Both the position numbers and the translations under genes were made by a program. 50,220 nucleotides of DNA from Dichomitus squalens LYAD-421 SS1 (lineage: Eukaryota > Basidiomycota > Agaricomycetes > Polyporales > Polyporaceae), in contig NW_006766944.1 in the NCBI RefSeq assembly GCF_000275845.1, forward strand, positions 99,303 through 149,522, given 5' to 3'. Below, in pieces: positions 39,701-50,220 of this stretch. How positions within the stretch are numbered: position 1 is the first letter of the stretch; the number at the start of each line of letters is the position of its first letter. The notes under the pieces are model-generated. The model did no database searches. It had not been told where the DNA came from and worked only from the letters and a program-made list of their open reading frames with translations.

Positions 39701-42700
39701 TAGGGCGCCTCGTTTATTGTGAGTAGCAACGAGCTTTAAGATTCATAATCTGAAAGAAAATTCACTAAGCGTTATCTCAACCTGAGTTTCGCTTGCAGGA
39801 AGCAGCCATGGGCAACGCATGACGCTTCTCCAGTGGGAGCTAACTTTGGGCATAAGCCTTGTTTTAGCTGTCTTTTAATAGCACATCAGTCATAGTTCGT
39901 TCCCGAAATTTGGCTCGAAGTCTCTGGTGTCGCGCACACACGAGTAGCAGGGCCTTAGGATGTCTTGTCTGCTTCGAACCCAGGAAGTGTTCTCTGTTCA
40001 CCTGGTCCGCGAGCTCGATCTACAAGGTGTGTCCCTCACACGAGTCCTTATAAGGCTCAACTGGGAGGTGAGACATACTCATCACCGGTCTGTTATAGAT
40101 CAGGCTGCACCCCTCACACCACCTATTCTCCGCCAATGGCGCGCTATGTCCATCAACAATGTTCGACTCGCTGACTAGGGGCCCGCTCCGTGCGAATTGG
40201 ATAGGGAGACTCTCATAAAATCCTTGAGAAGAAACCATATGTACCTCGTCGTAATTTTAGACGTACCATTTTATCCCGTCATGAGGCAGTCAGGTGAGTA
40301 TAACATCCGCCAAACAAGGCTCATATATAAATTACTGATCTCCTTCGACTCTCAGAGGATCAAGTCGGTGTCCTTCGAACGTTTCCCCTGCTCCTTTCAG
40401 CCCCAGCATCTCGTAGCGATGAGCGGTAATCCCACTGACGGCCAGAAAGCAGCACCGGAGAAAGATCTGGGCGTTGTTCTGATCGAAGAGGCACGCAGCC
40501 TTTCGGATGGATCTCAGACCCCTTCATACGGTGGAGATAGGGAGCTACCGCCTCCACCACCGCTCAGTACTGAGGAGCAGAGGCGACTATGGCGCAAGAT
40601 CGATTGGCATATCATGCCAATCATCACAATCATGTATCTCTGCTCGTTCGTCGACAGAAGCAATATCGGTGCGTGGCAGTTTGCTTGATTTGGTATTGAA
40701 TGTTTATGGCGCGTCTAGGGAACGCAAAGCTGCAAGGTCTCGTTACCCAGCTGGACTTGACCGGAAACAGGTATAACATTGCACTGGTATGTTAGCTTGC
40801 TAATTGCGAACACTGATTTCGACCGTACTGACTGACGGGTGGTAGACAATGTACTTCATAGTGGGTACACCTTTGTGAGCTGTGTTAAGGCGACAGGAGC
40901 TGATCATGTGGCCAGTCATACGACGTCTGCGCGATACCTGCAAGGTACGTGAACATAGCCAGAAGTCTCTCCAGCTCTCACTTTTCGTGAATAGCATTGT
41001 CCTTAAGAAGTTCCGTCCTTCACGATGGCTCCCCGGTATAACAGTAAGTTAGCGCATCATTCCAATTCGATGACTTCTGATATACTTGCATGCATAGGTA
41101 CTTTGGGGTATCACAACGTAGGTCCCTCTTTTGCCATTCTCCGTACATTCATCGAACGCGCATCGCCAGCTCTCTCATGGGTATAGTGAAGAAGTATGCA
41201 ATTCCTCGACTCATCAGCGCTGTTCGCCTGACTTGTCGGCACACAGCTATCCGCAGCTCGTCGCAGTGCGCCTCTGTCTAGGCGTTGCGGAAGCCGGTTT
41301 CGCGCCAGGTGTATTTATTTAGTGAGCTGCCTGCATTGTCCCTCCATGATAACGTCGTAGACATTTGCACACCGAAACAGCCTCTCAATGTGGTATCCTC
41401 GGCATATGCTCCAAACGCGGCTCGGCCTCTTCTGGGGTGGAGCGACGTTGGCAGGAGCGTTCTCAGGCTTGTTCGCATTCGTCATATCGTTCATGTCCGG
41501 CACTGCGGGGCTTCTCGGATGGTCATGGATTTTTGTAAGCACTTCCTAATTTTCCTGTTGCGACATTGGTGCTTAGAAGTCTTTCAGATCATTGAGGGTA
41601 TCATCACGGTCGTTGTCGGCGTCATCGCGTTCTTTGGTATGTTTTGATTACGGCTAGAAGTAACATTAAGTGTTGAACAAGGTTTCCTCCCAGTCCTGGT
41701 CGACTTTCCGAACACGGCGCGTTTCCTCACCCCAGAAGAGCGCACGTACGTTATTCATCGCAAGAGTATGTCCCCATCTGCTCCCCGGCGTGTGACCACA
41801 GGGTATTGCATACAAGCTATTGCTGAAACTCGGATCTCAGAAGTCGATAACTCCTCTGTAGGGGAGGACGAGCACTTCGCGCTGCGGCACGTGTGGGAAG
41901 CGTTCACCGACTGGCAGGTTTGGCTTATCAGCTTGGTGAACATGACCGTCCTCACGGCCGGTGCGTTCTCTAATGTCTCCCCACTGATCAGAATATCAGA
42001 TTGACAGTCCATTGGTTTAGTGTACGGTATCTCCCTCTTCCTTCCGTGCGTACGTCCCGCCCTCCCGAGTCATTAGGCTAATCAAAGCCATGGAAGGTCG
42101 ACCATTAATGGGTAGGAGCCGCACCTACTACATGTGCATATCGACAGACCTCGCTGATCGCAGGCTCGCCTAGATTTGGCTTTAACGCAACCATCTCGCA
42201 ACTAATGACTGTGCCTCCGTACGTTGTTGCGAGTACGTTCGTGCCACATGATCCGATTGCAGGTGTCTGAATCAACCACCGCCTTCGTCATCTAAGCCGC
42301 GACTGTGATCATCTGGTCGATATGGTCCGATCGTATCAAGAAGCGCTCTCCCTTCGTGCTATGCGGACTGCTCCTCTGCCTAACAGGATTTGCCATCAAC
42401 ATCTCCAACGCAAGCATCGGTGTGAAGTACTTCGCCACATTTCTCGTCGCTACCGGAGCGTATGGCGCGTATCCTGCGGATACATGCTGGTGAGGCAGCG
42501 ATGCCTTTAGATTGATATGTGGTGCTGTGGGCTGACTTGAAGCCATGCAGGCTCACGAATAATCTAGCGGGACATTACAAGCGCGCCGTGGGTATAGCCA
42601 TTCAAGTCATCTTCGGAACTTCCGGCGGGGCAATTGCGAGCAACATCTTTCGTTCCCAGGATGCGCCGCGGTACATTTTAGGAAGTACGTTGTTGAGGTT

Positions 42701-45700
42701 AGGTCTCTCAGCGGGAGCTATTTTAACGACGGATACGCTCACGACAGATGGGCTCGAGATGATGTTCGTCAGCATCGGGTTGATACTTACACCCATCATT
42801 CTGTTTGTTTATACTCGCGAAAACGCGCGGAAGGGAGCCAGGGTGCGAGATATGGAGGAGAGAGGCGAGAAGTATGCACCTGAGGAACTGAGAAAGATGG
42901 GGGACAGGGCACCGGAGTTCAAGTATACCCTCTGACAAGCCGGTGAGATGGCGACGAGATTATTGTAGTGCCGGTCAGGTAGTAGCGAGTCACGGCCCCG
43001 GGGTGTCTATAGAAGAGCCTGCAGGCCTGAGCCTTGGCATGCAAGAGCACGCGTGAGCTAGCGTAGAAGAGAATATCGAAGGGTCAACTCAACCTACACT
43101 GTTACCAGGCTTAATCAAGCCCGTCGAACTTTCACTCTAGCGACTTCAACTTGAACTTCAATGGTGCTTGAACGGATTGAGGGTTGGAGCTTCAGCGCGC
43201 GAACCCTATCGGGCCGATCGGAGCCATGGCAGGCGCTCCGATATCCAAGGCGAGGCGGAATAGACGCTTGACACTTCGCGCAGGCTGTCTTGTATCCACT
43301 TCAATCTGACTTGAAGCTTGTTCATATGGTGCGTACGTACTTCAGGACTTAACGCAACACGTAACTCAGCGTCGGCGACTACTCTTGCTCCACAGGCCAA
43401 GTGCTTTGGTATCTTCAACAATTTGCGCAGTTATGCCGGCGTACCGGAGTGAATGCTCACCACTTCAACTCGACATTCTATCTCAATAATCACGTGGCAA
43501 GTCGCTGCGTGAAGTAATGCAGATGAATCTCTAGTACATGGTTTGATAGCAGTGCACAGTATGGTGCTAGGGCGTTCCGTGTGAGTGCGTACGGTGTTTG
43601 TGTTCACGCGTGCCTTGTGCTGATAGCCTGTTTTTGTACTTACTCAAACGGCGTGCACGGCCGACTAGCCTCCGAGCACTGCGTGACGTCCGTCGCGCCA
43701 CCCCCCTCTCCACGCACCCCACTGCCGAGACGCGGCTCAGTCTGGTAACACCGCATGTCCATCCGTAGGGGACGGAGGGAGGTTAGTATATTATACACGC
43801 ACTCCTCGTGTTGTCTACCCCTACTCACATTTCCCCGGAACCCATCTGCAGCCGACGTCGGACACCATGTCCTCGCCAAACTCTGTTCCACTGCACGATG
43901 AGAAACTCCATCAAACAGAAAAAGCGTCCTTTAGCGGTCGGGAGTCCTTCATCGAACGCCGCGAGCCAGCATCCATGGCATCGCATAAGTCGGCCCAGAA
44001 CCTCAACGCGAAGCTCGCGAACCCACTCGCGGGAATCTCCCATGAGCAGCTCATGGCGAATGCCGCCGAGTACGCGCAGACGCATGGGCTTGCGGAGTAC
44101 ACGGAGACTATGCAGAAGGGTGCGCTCGTGGCACAAGACCCGGCGTTGTTTGAGAGCCTGCCGTTGCTGACGGACGAGGACCGAAACGTGCTGCGAAGGG
44201 AGATCACGCACAAATGGGACCAGCCGTTTATGCTGTACTACCTCGTCGTGATGTGCTCGATCGCTGCTGCCGTGCAGGGGGTACGTTTGCCATATGGTCT
44301 GTCTCCGTAGAGGAAGTTTAAAGTCGCATCACAGATGGATGAGTCCGTGATCAACGGGGCCAACCTCTTCTTCCCAAGGCAATTTGGTATCGACCCAGGG
44401 CCGGGGACTGGAGCCAACAGGAATCAGTGGCTAGTTGGTCTTGTCAACTCAGCACCATATGTATGCCTCTGATCGAATCCTTTCACCTTGCTCGTCTGAC
44501 GCCTTTGATTACCCAGCTATGCTGCGGAGTCCTTGGATGCTGGCTTACTGGCCCTGTACGATCCATCTCTTTCGCTTGCACTTTCCTCCTTTCAACTCAT
44601 TATTCACATGTCAGTTGAACGATTGGCTAGGCCGTCGTGGTGCAATCTTCGTGACCGCCATGTTCTCTTTCCTCACTTGTATCTGGCAAGGTGTCACCAA
44701 CTCGTGGCCTCACCTGTTCGTCGCCCGCTTTGTGCTCGGCCTTGGGATTGGTCCAAAGAGTGCCACCGTCCCTGTGTACTCGGCCGAGTATGTCCCTATC
44801 GTCATTGCCTCTATGTACACACTATTTGACACTTCGTACTAATAGGTGTGCACCCCCTCTCATTCGCGGCGCCTTGGTCATGATGTGGCAGACATGGACG
44901 GCGTTCGGAATCATGATCGGATACGTCATGGACCTCGCCTTTCAGAATGTGCCCGACTCCTCTGGAATTCGCGGCCTCAACTGGCGGCTCATGCTCGGCA
45001 GCGTACATCTCCTTCGGTGGTTCTGTATCTACTTGGGACTCACTCCTATCAAATAGGCTGGCATCCCTGCTCTGTTCATCGCTCTGCAAGTGTTCTTCTG
45101 TCCGGAATCGCCTCGCTGGTACATGAAGAAGGGTCGCCACGAGAAGGCTTTCGAGTCTCTTCGTCGGCTGCGGCACACTGACCTTCAGGCCGCGCGCGAC
45201 CTCTATTGTACGTCATCCCGTTCCTTCTCCATCTCCCGTGCCAAGCTTACCTATCTTCCTCTCCTAGATATGCACGTACTCCTTGAGGCAGAACAAGAAA
45301 TAGCCTCGCGCACAGGCAACAAGTTCCTCGAACTCTTCACCGTCCCACGCAACCGGCGTGCCACTCTTGCGGCAACCATTGTCATGTTCATGCAGCAGTT
45401 TTGCGGGATCAACGCGATTGCGTACTACTCCTCCAACATCTTCGTCCAGGGCGGCTTCTCGCAGACGTCCGCGCTCATCGCCTCATGGGGCTATGGGGCA
45501 GTCAACTTCGTGTTCGCTGGCCCAGCGATCTGGACAATTGACACATTTGGGAGGCGGAACCTCCTATTGGTGTCGTTCCCGCTTATGGCAGCGATGTTGT
45601 TGTTGACGGGTTTCGCCTTGCGAGTTGTTCCAGTGCTGCAAGGAGATGGGATTACTGACTGAGGTTGGCATGTAGTTGGATACCCCAGTCAAGCCCGGCA

Positions 45701-48700
45701 CACATCGGTGTCATCGCGCTCGGCATATATTTGTTCACTGCGGCTTACTCTCCAGGAGAAGGTCCTGTTCCTTTCACTGTTAGTGGTCCCATCTGCTCTG
45801 CCTCGCAGCAGAGGCTAACCTTTGGACGTAGTATTCCGCCGAGGCATTCCCTCTGTATGTCCGTGACATTGGGATGTCGATGGCTACGGCGCTGCTCTGG
45901 TTCTTGTGAGCTCCTTTTGATCTGCCCTTACATCATACATCTACTGACCATGTGGCGACAGCAACTTCGTTGTTGCACTGACCGTGCCTGCACTGCTCGG
46001 CGCATGGACGCCACAGGGGATGTTCGGATGGTTTGCGGCTTGGAAGTGCGTCTCCTCCGACCGAATGAAACCGACACCCAGAACTTATACTTCGTTCTAC
46101 AGCGTTTTCGGATTCTTTGTTGCACTCCTGTTTGTGCCAGAGACCAAGGCGCTTTCCCTAGAAGAACTAGATCAAGGTACGCGCTCTGCGCCTTGATTTG
46201 CTCGTTTTCACTCATATCTCGTCCTATTCCAGTGTTCTCCGTCCCGACGCATACCCACGCCACGTACCAGATCAAAGCATTCGGGCACAATTTTCAGAAG
46301 TACGTCCTCCGCAGGAAGGTAGGCAATATGCCTCCGCTGTACGAGCACGAGGGCGCGATTGGGGAGAAGACGTACGGATCCGGGGGCATCGGCACCATCT
46401 AATTCAAGTCTTAAGGCTGCTCAATTGCCTTCGGAAGACCTACAGACCGTTATTAAAGCCATAGTCGCATTTTTGGATCATCGTAAAGTACCCCTTCGCC
46501 CACGTCGTGCTGGCGTGTGGACGCTTAATACGTTTACTGTATATACCTTCCGTGAGGCGGAGTTGATCGAGCTCGACTCCCATGTAAGTAGTGTAACCCT
46601 CTTGTGTCATAATATATCTATCTGTCAGAACCGGGGCCTACTAGGGCTATTTATTTTTGAGCACTGGGTCTTGGGGCTGAGCCAACAGGAAATATGGCCT
46701 AAGACTATAGAGCTCCGTTCCGCGTATGCCTTCTCCGTACGATGTCTCTTTATGTTTCACTCCAAAGTGAGGCATACTGATCACTTGGCTGATATAGGTC
46801 ACGATTGCAGTAACATGCCACACACCTGTTGAAGTCAGAGCTATATATTCGTTCTCGATAAGTAGGGCCCATCTCGTGCGGACTGCATGGTAGGGAGACT
46901 TTCCAGTCTTCATTTGAGCAGACTTGCGCCGCGAAATGGGGGTTCTTTGACAAAACGGTGATGAGATCGCTCGAGATGGTGCTCCACTTCATTCCGAGCG
47001 AGTGCGCACGAGGCTCGAACACGGTATCCTGCGTCTGACCCCGATGCTGATCTCTGATTAGCTGGTACTCCTCGAGTTTTTGACCTTTAAGAACTACCGT
47101 GTTCTCCACTTGTTCTACATCTGCTTGGTAGACATTTGGTATGCGAAAAGTCGTTCTAGGCGCTGGCGAATTTACCCTTATGCGGGCCAGGGCGCTGATT
47201 CTAGATTACCATATACGCTACGTGTTCGCATAGAGCTCCAAGCCTGTTTAGCCCCCGGCGTATCAGGCTCCAGCGCGCGCCGCGGGGTCGCAGTCGACGC
47301 GGGCACTCCGGTGTCCTGCGGCCTGCGTTTAGCAGGCGCACAACAGACGCCCAATAACGCCGGCGCCGACTCGGGGACACCACCGTCTCTCTGTTGTTTG
47401 ATTGTGCGATACGTCTTGCGCCTATAACAATACAGACTGCCGTTGTTCATGAAGACACTCTCAAAGGAAGCCTGAATGGGTATGTAATAATTCGTACAAC
47501 TGAGCCGAACAGATGGGCGTCGATGTCGTCACAGCTAACCGCGTCCCTTTGCTCCACAGGTGAGTTCACTGCTTCCCAAGCAATGCCGTGTCCATTACCG
47601 CACATAGATCCGACGCTCTATCTCACCGTTTACACACACACACAATTGTTCCATGTGCGAATTCATCTGTACGTCATGGGAACATACTACACAGGAAGGT
47701 TTTAGGGTGCTCTACGTGCAGGTGCGTACGTACTTGTGACCAGCTCAGCCGCTGCTAACCGTCCTATTCAAACTTTGCTTCCGTGCTAGCTTCTTGCGAT
47801 ACGCACGGACGACTAGCTTCCGGGCACTGCGTGACATCTGATGCACCACTCTCCTCCCCACACTCACCCGCCGACGCGCGGCCTGAATCAGTATACCTCG
47901 TAAGACGACGATGGGAGATAATTGTATCATGCACCCACCTACATCTCTCTCACCTTCTGCACCCGATATCGTCCCCCATGTCGACGTACTTGCCCAACTC
48001 CGTCCCGCAGCACGACGAGAAGCGTCATCCCTTAGACAAGACCTCCTTGGGCGGCCGGGAATCCTTCGTCGAACAGCGTGAGCCAGGCTCATCCACGACA
48101 TCGCATAGGTCGGCCCAGAACCTCAACGCAAAGCTCGCGAACCCACTTGCGGGCATCTCCCACGAGCAGCTCATGGCGGATGCCGCCGAGTATGCGCAGA
48201 CGCATGGGCTCGCGGAGTATACGGAGACTATGCAGAAGGGTGCGCTCGTGGCACAAGACCCGACGTTGTTTGAGAGCCTGCCGTTGCTGACGGACGAGGA
48301 TCGGAACGTGCTGCGAAGGGAGGTCACGCACAAATGGGACCAGCCGTTTACGATGTACTATCTCGTCGTGATGTGTTCGCTAGCTGCTGCTGTGCAGGGG
48401 GTACGTTATCTGTCTCCTTTTAGTTTTTATCGATGGAACGAGTATTTACAATGGTGCAGATGGATGAGTCTGTTATCAATGGGGCCAACCTCTTCTTCCC
48501 AAAGCAGTTTGGTATCGACCCAGGGCAGGGGACTGGAGCCAACAGGAATCAGTGGCTAGTTGGTCTTGTCAACTCAGCACCATATGTATGCCTCTGATCG
48601 GCTCCTTTCACCTTGCTCGTCTGACGCCTTTGATTACCCAGCTATGCTGCGGAGTCCTTGGATGCTGGCTTACTGGCCCTGTACGATCCATCTCTTTCGC

Positions 48701-50220
48701 TTGCACTTTCCTCCTTTCAACTCATTATTCACATGTCAGTTGAACGATTGGCTGGGCCGTCGTGGTGCAATCTTCGTGACCGCTATGCTCTCTTTCCTCA
48801 CTTGTATCATCAGGAAAAACTCCCCCTGCGAATTGGCGTTAAGCGAGCTAAATTATCCCTCACCAGCGAGATTAGTCCATTAGTCTAAAAAGATAAGTCC
48901 CCTGCTAACCAGCAGCCATTAGCTGCCTTAGTAGGCAGGGTCCGTAGCGGCGGTCATTCATTATTTGCTCGCCATTCAGGCTGTCGTTTGGTCTTTTCAG
49001 ATTCTAGTTGCTTGTACAATAGATTCAATATATTGAAGGGTACGACAACGACTAGCATGATTACACTGCATAGTAATCTATAAACTTGTATACTAAGTTC
49101 CAACATGGTACGCTAATCCGACCTCATCCAACTACACATAGCACTACAACGTGGGCCGGATCCTCTCTTGATGAGCTTATAGTACCGCAACTTACTTCTT
49201 GGAGGCGCGAAATGCAAAGTGCGGCTGGGCAAGGCCACAGACGACGACTTACCTTCGGATGTAGTACATTACTCACCTTCGAGTTGCTATGCAGCATGGT
49301 ATCTTACAACTCACCTGGACCCCAGCTTCTGTAGTATCACTCTCATACCACCATGTCCGCTAATACTAGATCACCCACCAGTCAAACTGGCCACTCCCGT
49401 ATGTAGCGGTGAAAAGAAGGAGGAAAGATTGGGTGGGCACACTGATGTCGGAAGGAGAGACGTGGCAACGGAGCGTCGAGCGCGCAATGGGATGCGGCTG
49501 TGGTGTGAGCGCCCGTATTTAGGGCAGGCTTCAATTGACTTGGAAAGACGCAGAGATGGTCTCTCTTGCCTTGTACGTGTTCTGAGCATACAGTCCTTGA
49601 TTTTTGGGCCTGCAGTAAAGTATGTATGCCTATTATTACCTTCAAGGAACTTATCCAGCTCGCAAATCTCGAGATATAAGACCACCAATGGTCACGGGCG
49701 TCATTAGTTGACATTAGCACTAATTTTCTGTGAATTCGCGCGGGGAGTTTTTCCTGATGATCTGGCAAGGTGTCACCAACTCGTGGCCTCACCTGTTCGT
49801 CGCCCGCTTTGTGCTCGGCCTTGGGATTGGTCCGAAGAGTGCCACCGTCCCTGTGTATTCGGCTGAGTGCGTCGTTGTCGCAGTCATCTTTGCATACACA
49901 TCGCCTGATACTTTTGCGCTACTAGGTGTGCACCCCCACTCATCCGCGGCGGCCTGGTCATGATGTGGCAGACTTGGACGGCGTTTGGAATCATGATTGG
50001 CTACGTGATGGACCTCGCCTTTCAAAACGTCTCCGACCCCTCCGGCATCACAGGTCTAAAATGGCGGCTGATGCTTGGAAGCGTACATCTTCCTCTGTCT
50101 CCCCTAACTGCGATCAAGCCTAAGATTGCCACGCTTTAGGCTGGCATCCCCGCCTTGTTCGTCGCGCTTCAGGTTTTCTTCTGCCCTGAGTCGCCGCGTT
50201 GGTACATGAAGAAGGGCCGC

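Overview
The window is nuclear DNA of a filamentous basidiomycete, most likely an Agaricomycete such as a polypore. The evidence is genes split by many 45-70 nt GT-AG introns, a leaderless Mn superoxide dismutase of the kind common in basidiomycetes, Dal5-type and sugar-porter MFS transporters, a lipase/type B carboxylesterase, and many Ser/Thr-rich single-pass membrane proteins of a style typical of Agaricomycetes. All exon-intron models were built by hand from splice signals, reading frame and family motifs. Almost every model sums to an exact multiple of three.

Layout. From about 0.6 to 35.3 kb lies a large cluster of receptor-like single-pass membrane proteins: small ectodomain or bare Ser/Thr stalk, one transmembrane helix, basic stop-transfer run, then a long disordered Ser/Pro-rich cytoplasmic tail. 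Twelve readable copies or partial copies and at least two decayed remnants are seen. Ectodomains differ (a jelly-roll-like domain at 19.3 kb and the stub at 0.64 kb; a 'QC...WTGG..PPY' domain at 21.6, 23.6 and 25.9 kb and a relative at 16.8 kb; bare stalks at 14.4, 28.4 and 33.9 kb). Most genes share a phase-1 intron just after the helix. The tails form separate motif classes: PPxY tails (seven genes; three of these also carry an RR-x-S/T...DGG[VF]R block), WD[PA]xxF tails (four genes), and a W-SWFG tail (one gene and one dead copy). Interspersed are a 15-exon carboxylesterase (6.9-9.4 kb, minus) and a four-exon MnSOD (12.4-13.3 kb).

From 36 to 42.9 kb are an F-box-like protein of unknown function, a frameshifted dimeric alpha/beta-barrel protein on the minus strand, and a 17-exon allantoate/anion permease-type MFS gene. 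From 43.6 kb to the end is a tandem pair of sugar-porter MFS genes. The first is intact (12 exons, 638 aa). The second runs off the window and is broken in exon 4 by a 952-bp terminal-inverted-repeat DNA transposon, with the intact neighbour serving as the empty-site reference. Part of the pair, including two introns, is almost identical while the flanking introns are unrelated, which suggests gene conversion.

Working together: the most interesting system is the receptor-like cluster. The lineage-specific tandem expansion, changing ectodomains, constant gene architecture and a few recurring tail motifs suggest surface sensors or wall-stress/recognition proteins whose turnover or signalling goes through WW-domain (Rsp5/Nedd4-type) or still unknown adaptors. 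That functional reading is inference; the architecture and motifs are read from the sequence.
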